From Lachnospiraceae bacterium (GTDB lineage: Bacteria; Bacillota; Clostridia; Lachnospirales; Lachnospiraceae): 64,000 nucleotides of DNA. Shown here piece after piece: positions 26,914-35,122 of the stretch. A program made the position numbers and the translations under genes. A model generated the notes under the pieces. That model saw only the letters and a list, made by a program, of their open reading frames with translations, had not been told where the DNA came from and did no database searches. Positions within the stretch are counted from its first letter, which is position 1. The number at the start of each line of letters is the position of its first letter. The DNA is taken from assembly GCA_021770245.1 (NCBI GenBank), contig JAETRI010000005.1, positions 1 to 64,000 on the forward strand, written 5' to 3'.

Positions 26914-26963
26914 CGCACTGGGCGCGGCATATCGATTGGATGTACTGTATAATAGGATAAACC

Positions 26964-27012
26964 GATAACAAAAGCGGGGCCGTCACACAATGACAGCCCC
27001 GTCTTTGTTATC
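26964..27012. terminator. Bidirectional terminator
   Basis: GATAACAAA...GCGGGGC (26964-26980) pairs with 26996-27012, giving an AAA/TTT-flanked GC stem usable from both strands. It separates nagB from the converging minus-strand oxidoreductase. Confidence 0.88.
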
Positions 27013-27048
27013 AAGGAAATCCTTTCGGACCTTCCGGAGGGATATCGT

Positions 27049-28059
27049 CTAGATTTGATTTTCCAGCAACAATTCCACCATCCGCATGCTCTTCGCCGCA
27101 TCCTCAATCCCGCACAAAGGGGCCTTTCCGGTCTGAAGCATTTCGATGAAATCCCGATCCTCCTGGAGGTAGCCGTAATACTGATGGTATGCTTTTCCTC
27201 CGGCAATTTCCAGTCCGTCGATCACATCGATCTGCTGCTCACCCACACCGGCCGAGGCGATGGAATAGATGGTCTTACCGCCGAAATGAAGAATTTTTGC
27301 GTCGCAGGCGGCATCTCCGAATCCCAGATTGATAAAGGCACTGGCATTCGGGCCGTGGATTTCAAAGGTGTGCACCCGTCCGCCTGTCTGATAATTGGCC
27401 CGCAGGGTGCCTGTAACCCCGTTTTCAAAACGCATCACCGAGCTCCAGGCATTATCCACCGGGCTGTTATAAGCGGAGGCTACTGTGGCGGCCCTGCAGG
27501 GTTCGGAACCGGCGAAATAGCGAACCAGATCCGCCGCATGTACGATATCACAGACAAAGGAGCTCGCATAGTTCCAGCATTCGGCCACGTCGCTGTTTTT
27601 AATGAAAACGCCGTCCACCTGCGTGATGGGGGTGAGTTCTTTCATTCGGTTGAAAACATACTGGACCAAGGGGATGAAACGACGGTTCATGCCCACCGCC
27701 ACCTGCAGGCCGGTTTTTTGGGATTTACGGGCGAGAGATTCGGCCTGATAGGAATTGATGCCCGCCGGCTTTTCCATGAAGACCGGGAAGCCCGCGTCCA
27801 GGCATTCCCAAACGACCCGGAACATGCGGTCCGGTTCCACCAAACACAGGATGCCGTCCGGCTTCTCCTGTGTGAACATTTCCCTCATCAGGGTATAGCT
27901 GTGGGGAACGGCATACTTTTGGGCGGTAGCCTCCGCCTTTTCCTTGTTCAGATCGCAGACAGCGACGAGCTCGCAGTCCTCGATTTCCGCCAGGCTGGGC
28001 AGGTGGACGCTGTTGGCGATGCCGCCGGCTCCGATTACCGCAACTTTTTTACGTTCCAT
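27049..28059 (-). CDS. Gfo/Idh/MocA-family oxidoreductase
   Basis: 336 aa. The Rossmann motif is KVAVIGAGGIANSVHLPSL at residues ~5-23, the family Lys is in FMEKPAGIN, and the substrate-site His is within FVCDIVHAADLVRYF. It is an NAD(P)-dependent sugar dehydrogenase of unknown substrate. It lies downstream of a nitrilase-family gene on the minus strand with a 79-bp gap, so the two probably form one operon. It converges with nagB. Confidence 0.9.
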   Translation of the reverse strand: MERKKVAVIGAGGIANSVHLPSLAEIEDCELVAVCDLNKEKAEATAQKYAVPHSYTLMREMFTQEKPDGILCLVEPDRMFRVVWECLDAGFPVFMEKPAGINSYQAESLARKSQKTGLQVAVGMNRRFIPLVQYVFNRMKELTPITQVDGVFIKNSDVAECWNYASSFVCDIVHAADLVRYFAGSEPCRAATVASAYNSPVDNAWSSVMRFENGVTGTLRANYQTGGRVHTFEIHGPNASAFINLGFGDAACDAKILHFGGKTIYSIASAGVGEQQIDVIDGLEIAGGKAYHQYYGYLQEDRDFIEMLQTGKAPLCGIEDAAKSMRMVELLLENQI

Positions 28060-28138
28060 ACAGATACCATCCTTTCATAGTTTGCGTAGATTGAGTTTGG
28101 GCAGGAAGCCCTGCAGGATTACCGGGCAGGGGCCGGGA

Positions 28139-29074
28139 TTATTCCAGGCTGTTGAGCCTGCATTGCCGGGAACGGGAAAAATAATCGTCCAGCCGTTCTA
28201 TCCCGAATTCCCTCACGATATCCTTTGCGGAAAACGCATCCGATTCGCTGGTGAGCATCACGGCTCCCAAAAAGCCGGGATCGCGGATCTCTATGGCGGA
28301 GCCGTATTTTTCCTTTGCCGCCCGTATTTTTTCCCAGTTGAAATCCAGATGCAGCATTTCATAATCCAGGTTTACGGAGGCGGTGAGGAAGGGATAGTAA
28401 TTGGTGGAATGGGCGATGACCTCTCCCAGCGGATTGATGAGGCTGCAGGGCAGGCCCGCTACCGCTCCCGCAAAATAGCTGCGGCAGTGATAGGCCCATT
28501 CGTTCTGCACCAGACCGCCGTGGTACATGGAGGAAAAAAGGATCAGCTCCGGCTGCTGCTGCTCATATTTTTTCCTAAGCTCCTCAAAGTTCAGGTCAAA
28601 ACAAATGGCGCAGGCTGTGCGTCCGATATCCAGGTCAAAAACAGGCGCCTGGCTGCCGCAGAGAGCCTTTCCTTCGGAGACCTCCGTAACGACCAGATGG
28701 TTTTTGTTATAGATCCCGGAGACCTCCCCTTTCCGGTTTAGCAGCTGCGTGGAGTTGCGATAGCTGCCGTCCGGCAGGAGGCGCGCGGCGCTGTAGGCGA
28801 TATTGCAATGATTTTTCCGGCAGACGGATGCAAAAAAGTCACGGATCCGATTCTGACGGGCTTCATAATAGCGGAAACGCTCTTCCGTGGTAAAGTCCGG
28901 ATACCGGTCGCAGCACTCGGGAAGGAGGATCAGGTCGGGCTTCTCGCACAGGACGTTCGCAAGCTGCTCCTCCCAATGCCGTTCCATGGCTGCAACAAGG
29001 CCGGACAAATCCTCCCGGTAGGGGAGGGAATAGGGTGCAGGGCCCAGGATACTGATTTTAATCGTTCGTGCCAT
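28139..29074 (-). CDS. Carbon-nitrogen hydrolase (nitrilase superfamily amidase)
   Basis: 311 aa. The Glu-Lys-Cys triad is visible: Glu in LILLPECCD (~residue 53), Lys in GIYNKNHLVV (~125) and Cys in ACAICFDLNFEEL (~158). Members hydrolyse amides, carbamoyl groups or N-acyl compounds. Next to nagA/nagB and an oxidoreductase it may release nitrogen from an amide or amino-sugar derivative; the substrate is not known. GGGAGG precedes ATG 29074. Confidence 0.9.
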   Translation of the reverse strand: MARTIKISILGPAPYSLPYREDLSGLVAAMERHWEEQLANVLCEKPDLILLPECCDRYPDFTTEERFRYYEARQNRIRDFFASVCRKNHCNIAYSAARLLPDGSYRNSTQLLNRKGEVSGIYNKNHLVVTEVSEGKALCGSQAPVFDLDIGRTACAICFDLNFEELRKKYEQQQPELILFSSMYHGGLVQNEWAYHCRSYFAGAVAGLPCSLINPLGEVIAHSTNYYPFLTASVNLDYEMLHLDFNWEKIRAAKEKYGSAIEIRDPGFLGAVMLTSESDAFSAKDIVREFGIERLDDYFSRSRQCRLNSLE

Positions 29075-29168
29075 TGGCGTGGCCTCCCTTTCTTTTTATC
29101 GGCATTATATCATTTTTGTACGGGACTGTATTTGCAGATTTCCCCCGCTTATTTGTACAAAAACGGGA

Positions 29169-29195
29169 GCAGGGCCATTCATGCGTTTGTCCTGG
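29169..29195 (+). repeat. Family F half element
   Basis: GCAGGGCCA then the core TTCATGCGTTTG then TCCTGG. It lies in the 221-bp gap between divergent genes and ends 9 nt before the -35 box at 29205. Confidence 0.65.
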
Positions 29196-29204
29196 TTTTT
29201 AGTA

Positions 29205-29233
29205 TTGTCCGGTTGTATTCCATGCCGTATAAT
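29205..29233 (+). promoter_or_regulatory. Promoter of the AAA-like/nuclease gene
   Basis: TTGTCC (29205-29210), a 17-nt spacer, a perfect TATAAT (29228-29233), 63 nt before the start at 29296. Confidence 0.68.
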
Positions 29234-29295
29234 GAATAAAGAAAGCCGTTTCTACAAAGAAGCTAAGCTGAGAGAAACGGGACGGGAGGACGCTG

Positions 29296-30870
29296 ATGGG
29301 GAATTATTTGAATCCGGATAACGAAGGATTTCGCAGGATGGTCAATTCCGAGATATATGTGGATAAAACAGGCTTACTGAATCATACGAATCGAGTAATC
29401 AATACCATGCAATGCTGTCTTTGTGTCAGCCGCCCCCGCCGCTTCGGGAAGTCTATGGCTGCTGCCATGCTGGCAGCCTATTATAGCCGCGGATGCGATT
29501 CGGAGGAATTGTTTTCTTCGTTTGAGATCGCCGGAAGCGCTGATTTTAGGAAATATCTGAATAAATATGATACCGTTTTTCTGAACATGCAGGAATTTTT
29601 AAGTCAGAGCAGCGATATTGGCGGGATGTTGGATCTGATCAGAAGAAGCGTTTTGTGGGAGCTTTTGGAGGAATACCCTGATTTCCGGTATTTTGACAGG
29701 GAGAACCTGATGCGGACTATGCAGGATATATACAGCGGGACGAAGTGCCCATTTGTTATTATTATCGACGAGTGGGACTGTGTTTTCAGAGAATATAAAG
29801 CGGATAAAGAGGCTCAGGAACAGTACCTTGACTTCCTGCGCGATATCCTGAAGGATAAGGGGTATATCCACCTTGTCTATATGACGGGCATTCTTCCGAT
29901 TAAAAAATACGGCACGCATTCGGCATTGAATATGTTTGACGAATTTACCATGATTGATCCGGGGCCGTTGGCTTCCTATGTGGGCTTTACGCAAAAGGAG
30001 GTAGAAGAACTCTGCAAAAAATATGATATTGGGATGGATGAGGTAAAGAACTGGTATGACGGATACGCATTTGAGACGGAACCCTCTGTTTACAGCCCAC
30101 GTTCGGTGGTTAGCTGCATGAGGTTGGGCAGGATCGGGAATTACTGGAATCAGACAGAGACGTTCGAGGCCCTGCAGATTTATATTGATCTGAATTTTGA
30201 CGGCCTGAGAGACGATGTATTGAGTATGATCGCCGGGGAAGAGGTTCCCGTAAACACAGAAAACTTTGTCAATGATATGTCAACCTTCAGGACAAAAGAC
30301 GACGTACTTACGTTGCTTGTCCATTTGGGTTATCTGGGCTATGATCTCTCACACAAGTGTGTGTTCATACCGAACAGCGAGATCCGTTCCGAATATGTGA
30401 ATGCGGTATCGGTGTCGGATTGGGGGGAGATCTCCAAGGCATTGAAGGATTCCGCGGACACCTTATATGCAATTTGGCAGGGACGTTCCGGACAGGTGGC
30501 GGAAAGTATGAGAGAGGCACATTTTGAAACCGCCCACATTCAATATAATGATGAAAACGCGTTAAGCTATACGATTTCGCTGGCTCTATACGCGGCGAGA
30601 AATTTTTATACGATACACCGGGAATTTTCCGGCGGCAAAGGCTTTGCAGATCTGGTATTCATTCCGAGGAAACATTTCAGCGAGAAGCCGGCATTAATCG
30701 TAGAACTAAAATGGAATAAAAATGCGGAGAGCGCATTGGAGCAGATTAAGAGAAAGGAATATTGCAAAAGCCTGGAGGAATATCATGGAAATCTCCTTTT
30801 GGTGGGCGTGAACTATGATAAGGATACGAAAGAACATGAATGTATCATCGAAAAATATATAAAGCGATAA
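29296..30870 (+). CDS. AAA-ATPase-like protein with C-terminal PD-(D/E)XK nuclease domain (DUF1703 type)
   Basis: 524 aa. The N-terminal AAA-ATPase-like domain (YVDKTGLLNHTN...; P-loop variant CVSRPRRFGKSMAA ~residues 48-61; Walker B VIIIDEWDCVF) is followed by a C-terminal PD-(D/E)XK-like domain (FSGGKGFADLVFIPRK; LIVELKWNKNAESALEQI, with the D...ExK pattern). The family is found in many copies in Bacteroides and Clostridia; function is unproven, with suggestions of mobile-element or defence roles. The gene reads more AT-rich than its neighbours, consistent with acquisition. GGGAGGA precedes the start, and it stands alone behind its own promoter. Confidence 0.88.
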   Translation: MGNYLNPDNEGFRRMVNSEIYVDKTGLLNHTNRVINTMQCCLCVSRPRRFGKSMAAAMLAAYYSRGCDSEELFSSFEIAGSADFRKYLNKYDTVFLNMQEFLSQSSDIGGMLDLIRRSVLWELLEEYPDFRYFDRENLMRTMQDIYSGTKCPFVIIIDEWDCVFREYKADKEAQEQYLDFLRDILKDKGYIHLVYMTGILPIKKYGTHSALNMFDEFTMIDPGPLASYVGFTQKEVEELCKKYDIGMDEVKNWYDGYAFETEPSVYSPRSVVSCMRLGRIGNYWNQTETFEALQIYIDLNFDGLRDDVLSMIAGEEVPVNTENFVNDMSTFRTKDDVLTLLVHLGYLGYDLSHKCVFIPNSEIRSEYVNAVSVSDWGEISKALKDSADTLYAIWQGRSGQVAESMREAHFETAHIQYNDENALSYTISLALYAARNFYTIHREFSGGKGFADLVFIPRKHFSEKPALIVELKWNKNAESALEQIKRKEYCKSLEEYHGNLLLVGVNYDKDTKEHECIIEKYIKR

Positions 30871-30915
30871 ATTCGGATATGGACTATTTTAAATACATCA
30901 AGGAGGCACAATGCC

Positions 30916-31242
30916 GTGAAGGACATTACTCTATCCCGGATGCATGAGATCCAGCGGGAGCTGCAGGAAAAGTATAAGGAAAAATGGGGAGGCCTTTCCC
31001 CTAAAGTCGCCAGAGACCAGCTTCTTTGGATGATGATTGAGGCGGGAGAAGCGGCAGACATCATCAAAAAAGAGGGCGATACGGCTATTATGGAAAACAA
31101 AGAGGCCAGGGGCCATTTCATAGAAGAGCTCTGTGACGTGATGATGTACTTAAACGACGTAATGCTCTGCTATTCCGTCACGCCGGAGGAGTTGGCGACG
31201 GCTTATGAGGAAAAACATCGCAGAAATATGACGCGGTGGTAG
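30916..31242 (+). CDS. MazG-like nucleotide pyrophosphohydrolase
   Basis: 108 aa with GTG start at 30916, 9 nt after AAGGAGG. The all-alpha NTP-PPase fold shows the metal-binding pattern EAGEAADIIKK and EELCDVMMYLNDVM (the ExxE and ExxD pairs of MazG). It would hydrolyse a nucleoside triphosphate to the monophosphate and PPi, probably as house-cleaning. It is 45 bp after the AAA-like gene and may be co-transcribed with it. Confidence 0.85.
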   Translation: MKDITLSRMHEIQRELQEKYKEKWGGLSPKVARDQLLWMMIEAGEAADIIKKEGDTAIMENKEARGHFIEELCDVMMYLNDVMLCYSVTPEELATAYEEKHRRNMTRW

Positions 31243-31264
31243 GGCAGGAGTGTCGCAAAAGGCC

Positions 31265-31291
31265 GCAGAGCCATTCATGCGTTTGTTCCGG
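31265..31291 (+). repeat. Family F half element
   Basis: GCAGAGCCA, core TTCATGCGTTTG, then TTCCGG; 12 nt before the -35 box of the next promoter. Confidence 0.65.
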
Positions 31292-31303
31292 ACGCCGTTT
31301 GCT

Positions 31304-31332
31304 TTGACTTTGATAACGGGTTAGGGTATGAT
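31304..31332 (+). promoter_or_regulatory. Promoter of the radical SAM gene
   Basis: TTGACT (31304-31309), a 17-nt spacer, TATGAT (31327-31332), 84 nt before ATG 31416. Confidence 0.72.
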
Positions 31333-31415
31333 ATTGATACGGAAACGACCCGGCCTGCCCGGTACGGGATGCGCAGGCCGTTTTCCGAAGCTTTATCGGA
31401 CAGGGGCGCGCTATC

Positions 31416-33281
31416 ATGAAATTCCTTCTTATCGCCATCAACGCCAAATTTATCCATTCCAACCCGGCAGTCAGGAGCCTGCGCGCCTGGTGTATCGAAA
31501 GGCAGCCGGAGCTGGCCGGCCGGATCGATGTGGCGGAGTATACGATCAACCAGCCGGCCGGGGAGATTATGGCGGACATTTACCGGCGCCGGCCGGATGT
31601 GGCCGCTTTTTCCTGTTATATCTGGAATTGGAAAATGGTACAGGAAATCCTGTGCGAACTGGGGAAGCTCCTGCCGGATATGCCGGTCTGGCTCGGCGGA
31701 CCGGAGGTATCCTACGATCCGGAGGAAGTCCTTTGGCGTTTTCCCCGGCTGACGGGGATTATGGAGGGGGAAGGGGAAGAGACATTCCGGGAGCTGGCGG
31801 ATTTCTACGGACGCAGGGCGCAGGAGGGCTCCTGTCCCTCCGACGGCCTTTATGGGATCAGGGGGCTCGTCTACCGTCCGGCCGGAGCGGAAGGGAGAGC
31901 CGGGCTGCGCCGGACGCCGCCGCGTCCTTTCGTGGAGATGGACGACCTTCCCTTTCCGTATACGAAGGAGGAACTGGAGGGGCCAGAAAACCGTATCCTC
32001 TATTATGAATCCAGCCGGGGGTGTCCGTACCGGTGTACCTACTGCCTGTCCTCAATAGATAAGACAGTGCGGCTTCGAAGCCCGGATCTGGTAAAAAGGG
32101 ATCTGGACTTTTTCCTGGAGGCAAAGGTTCCCCAGGTCAAGTTCGTGGATCGGACGTTCAACTGCGATCCGGCTCATGCCATGGGGATTTGGAAGTATAT
32201 TCTGGAACACGATAACGGGATCACCAATTTCCATTTTGAAATTTCGGCCGATATCCTCACGGAGGAAGAGACGGCGCTTCTGAGACGTATGCGGCCCGGC
32301 CTGGTACAGATGGAGATCGGGGTACAGTCCACCAACCCGGAGACTCTGCGGGAGATCCGGCGGGGGTCTGATTGGAACAGGCTGAAAAGAAATGTGGAAA
32401 TTCTCCGGCAGGGCAGAAATATCCATCTTCATCTGGATTTGATCGCCGGTCTGCCCCTGGAAGGCGGGGAAAGCTTTCAAAAGTCGTTTAACGACGTCTA
32501 TTCCTGCCGGCCGGAACAGCTGCAGCTGGGATTTTTAAAGGTCCTGAAGGGCTCTTATCTGTATGAACGGGCCAGTGAATACGGCATCGCGTATACGGAA
32601 GGCCCTCCGTACGAGGCACTGTTCACAAAGTGGCTGCCCTATGAAGAAATGCTGCTTTTCAAGCGGGTGGAAGAGGTGCTGGAGCTCTATTATAACAGCG
32701 GTCAGTTTGCGCATACTCTTCCCGTTTTGGAGCAATGCTTTGAGAACCCCTTCGATATGTACAGATGTCTGGCGGAATATGTGGAGGAGAAGGGATATTT
32801 TTTGAAAAGCCCGTCCAGGGAATACCGCTACCGCCTCCTTCTGGACTTCGCCTCGCAGAGGGATCCGGGGAGGAGGGAGCTCTATGGGGAGCTTCTGACC
32901 CTGGATCTGTATCTGCGGGAGAACAGGAAAAACCGGCCGGACTTTGCGCCTGCGCCCTGGGGGGAAGCGGAAAAGAAAAGGATCGTGGAGTTTTACCGCA
33001 GGGAAAGCAGGGAGCCGGTCTATCTGGAAAATTACGTGCGCGCGGGATATGATTCCAGGCAGATGGCCCGTTTGACCCACATTGAGGGATTTACCCATCC
33101 CGTATGGGAACCGGCGGAAGCAAAATCCGATTGGGGGAACAAAACAGGGCAGAAGGCTGCAGGCGGTGTGCCCCGCGGGATTTTCGATGCGGGAGAAAAG
33201 GAGAGGTATTGGCTGCTGTTCGACTACGAAAGAAGAGATCCTCTCACCCGGGCGGCGCGTCTTGTGCCGATACGGCTGTGA
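31416..33281 (+). CDS. B12-binding-domain radical SAM protein (DUF4080 type)
   Basis: 621 aa. The N-terminal cobalamin-binding-like Rossmann domain spans residues ~1-130 (KFLLIAINAKFIHSNPAVRSL; VWLGGPEVSYDPEEVL). The radical SAM core follows (YYESSRGCPYRCTYCLSS, CxxxCxxC near residues 201-208), then VQMEIGVQSTNPETL and a C-terminal domain typical of DUF4080. It is predicted to bind a 4Fe-4S cluster and SAM; the reaction is unknown. It has its own promoter, and no obvious partner gene is adjacent. Confidence 0.9.
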   Translation: MKFLLIAINAKFIHSNPAVRSLRAWCIERQPELAGRIDVAEYTINQPAGEIMADIYRRRPDVAAFSCYIWNWKMVQEILCELGKLLPDMPVWLGGPEVSYDPEEVLWRFPRLTGIMEGEGEETFRELADFYGRRAQEGSCPSDGLYGIRGLVYRPAGAEGRAGLRRTPPRPFVEMDDLPFPYTKEELEGPENRILYYESSRGCPYRCTYCLSSIDKTVRLRSPDLVKRDLDFFLEAKVPQVKFVDRTFNCDPAHAMGIWKYILEHDNGITNFHFEISADILTEEETALLRRMRPGLVQMEIGVQSTNPETLREIRRGSDWNRLKRNVEILRQGRNIHLHLDLIAGLPLEGGESFQKSFNDVYSCRPEQLQLGFLKVLKGSYLYERASEYGIAYTEGPPYEALFTKWLPYEEMLLFKRVEEVLELYYNSGQFAHTLPVLEQCFENPFDMYRCLAEYVEEKGYFLKSPSREYRYRLLLDFASQRDPGRRELYGELLTLDLYLRENRKNRPDFAPAPWGEAEKKRIVEFYRRESREPVYLENYVRAGYDSRQMARLTHIEGFTHPVWEPAEAKSDWGNKTGQKAAGGVPRGIFDAGEKERYWLLFDYERRDPLTRAARLVPIRL

Positions 33282-33410
33282 ACGGAGTCTCCTGGGAGGA
33301 CGGAACGGATAATCTTTGCGGCATACCGGATTCGGGAAGATTGTGAACGGCGTTCCCGGAGAGCGGAATGAGAAGCGGCCGGGGCTCGGAACCGGCATGG
33401 AGGAAAGGGA

Positions 33411-34052
33411 ATGAAACAAAAGGAACGGGTGGCTGCGATCCTGCAGCGGCTGGATGAACACTATGGGACGGACATCATCTGCTATCTGGAACACGAAAAT
33501 GCCTGGCAGCTTTTGATTTCGACCATCCTGAGCGCCCAGTGTACGGATGCCAGGGTGAATCTGGTAACCAAGGATTTGTTCCGCAAATATCCGGGTGTGG
33601 AGGCTTTTGCCAAGGCGGACCTTCCGGAGCTGGAGCAGGATATACGTTCCACGGGCTTTTATCACAATAAGGCAAAAAATATCATTTCCTGCTGTCGGGA
33701 TCTGCAAGACCGGTTTGACGGACAGGTGCCCCGTTCCATAGAGGATCTCACTTCCCTGGCGGGCGTGGGCAGAAAGACGGCCAATGTGATCCGGGGAAAT
33801 ATCTACCATGAGCCGAGTATTGTGGTGGATACCCATGTGAAACGGATTTCCCGCAGACTTGGTTTTACGAAGGAAGAGGATCCGGTGAAGGTGGAATACG
33901 ATCTGATGAAGGTGCTGCCCAAGGATCACTGGATTACCTTTAACCTGCAGATTATCGCGCTGGGAAGGGAGATCTGTAAAGCGCCCCACGCGAAATGTGA
34001 AATGTGTTTTCTGACGCAGTTCTGTCCATACTATCAAAGGACGAAGGGATAA
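33411..34052 (+). CDS. nth: Endonuclease III
   Basis: 213 aa. A DNA glycosylase/AP lyase that removes oxidised pyrimidines. The helix-hairpin-helix SLAGVGRKTANVIRGN contains the catalytic Lys, VVDTHVKRISRRLG the catalytic Asp, and the Fe-S cluster loop CKAPHAKCEMCFLTQFC has the C-x6-C-x2-C-x5-C pattern. The length is normal. It is followed 5 bp later by an exonuclease gene, forming a small DNA-repair pair. Confidence 0.96.
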   Translation: MKQKERVAAILQRLDEHYGTDIICYLEHENAWQLLISTILSAQCTDARVNLVTKDLFRKYPGVEAFAKADLPELEQDIRSTGFYHNKAKNIISCCRDLQDRFDGQVPRSIEDLTSLAGVGRKTANVIRGNIYHEPSIVVDTHVKRISRRLGFTKEEDPVKVEYDLMKVLPKDHWITFNLQIIALGREICKAPHAKCEMCFLTQFCPYYQRTKG

Positions 34053-34057
34053 AGGGA

Positions 34058-34807
34058 ATGGATGCTCCGCTGCGGGATTATGTCAGTGTGGACTTGGAGA
34101 CCACAGGCCTTCGGCCCAAATACGATAAAATCATAGAGATCGGCGCGGTGAAGGTGGAGGACGGACAGATCGCCGGAACCTGGCAGAGCCTGGTGAATCC
34201 GGGCCGCAGGCTGGAGGAGGCTACCGTCAGTCTGACAGGGCTTACGGACGGCATGCTCCGGGAGGCACCGGGAATCGAAGAGGCCCTGCCGGGTTTCCTG
34301 GAATTCTGCCGGGGACATGTCCTTTTGGGTCACAGCCTGGCATTCGATTATTCGTTCCTGAAAAGGGCTGCGGTGAATGCCGGGTATTCCTTTGAAGCGG
34401 AGGGGATCGATACGCTAAAGCTGTCCCGGAGGTTCTTAGCAGATCTGGAAAGCCGTACCCTGGGATATCTGTGCTCCTACTTTGGGATCCCTCATCGGGC
34501 CCATCGGGCCCTGGACGACGCGCTGGCGGCCCACCGGCTGTATGAAGAGCTGTGCGGCCGTTTTTTCCCGGAAGAGGGCCGTGCGTTCCTTCCCTTTCCG
34601 CTGGCCTGCCGGGTGAAGAAGGACCGGCCGGCGGGGCAGGCACAGAAGGAACGTCTGCGTTTCCTTGCCCAGGCCCATGGGCTGGAGCTGGATGTGGACG
34701 TGGAGAGGCTGACCAGGAGCGAGGCCAGCCGCCTGGCCGACAGAATCCTTTTCCGGTTCGGAAAGATTCCGGCGGAGGAGAAAAAAGGAGGAGGGAGGAA
34801 CGTCTAA
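34058..34807 (+). CDS. DEDD-family 3'-5' exonuclease (PolC/DnaQ-like)
   Basis: 249 aa from ATG 34058. Exo I is VSVDLETTGL, Exo II LGHSLAFDYSFL, and Exo III HRALDDALAAHRLY (DEDDh type). The C-terminal ~70 residues (DRPAGQAQKERLRFLAQAHG...) form a short extra domain of unknown role. It could be a stand-alone proofreading-type or RNA/DNA-trimming nuclease. The frame extends 18 codons into nth, but AAGGGA sites support 34058. Confidence 0.9.
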   Translation: MDAPLRDYVSVDLETTGLRPKYDKIIEIGAVKVEDGQIAGTWQSLVNPGRRLEEATVSLTGLTDGMLREAPGIEEALPGFLEFCRGHVLLGHSLAFDYSFLKRAAVNAGYSFEAEGIDTLKLSRRFLADLESRTLGYLCSYFGIPHRAHRALDDALAAHRLYEELCGRFFPEEGRAFLPFPLACRVKKDRPAGQAQKERLRFLAQAHGLELDVDVERLTRSEASRLADRILFRFGKIPAEEKKGGGRNV

Positions 34808-34933
34808 AATGAAAAAATGCTGTTTTCTTCCCCCATTTTTGTGCCATTGATTGTGCGTCTGGCCGGTTGCAAAAAGAAAAAGATTCATATATAATAAGCA
34901 TCTGAAGCACAGTAGGCAGGTGGGGTTCCCGGG

Positions 34934-34997
34934 GCCGTCCTGCGGCGGCAGAAGGGAAAATTTGATGAAAAGAAGCCGTGCACGGCACGGATGGGAG
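34934..34997 (+). repeat. Family B stem and family A start-site hairpin before a 34-codon gene
   Basis: A family B stem GCCGTC / GGCGGC (34934-34949, one T-G wobble) is followed by AGAAGGG; then a family A stem GCCGTG / CACGGC (34975-34986) and GATGGGAGC, with its foot 16 nt before ATG 35003. This element is good evidence that the tiny open frame behind it is translated. Confidence 0.7.
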
Positions 34998-35002
34998 CGG
35001 AT

Positions 35003-35107
35003 ATGTTTAATCTGTATAATAAAAAGAGCAGGAAGATCATTTCGTCCATTATCATTGTCATCCTTGTTTTGGCAATGATCGTTCCCACGTTATTGTATTT
35101 TCTGTAA
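35003..35107 (+). CDS. 34-residue single-span membrane peptide
   Basis: Reading from ATG 35003: a short polar, basic head (MFNLYNKKSRK) and then an unbroken hydrophobic helix (IISSIIIVILVLAMIVPTLL), ending YFL. It has one membrane span with positive charges on the cytoplasmic side. The start follows GGGAGCGG from a family A hairpin. It ends 15 bp before the VanW gene start, so co-expression is likely. Function is unknown; it could be a membrane partner of the VanW protein or a leader peptide. Confidence 0.78.
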   Translation: MFNLYNKKSRKIISSIIIVILVLAMIVPTLLYFL

Positions 35108-35122
35108 GGACGGGTGCAGCTT

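Noticed and set aside
32535-34037. 500-codon minus-strand frame opposite the radical SAM and nth genes
   Set aside because: It spans two real genes on the other strand and shows no family features.
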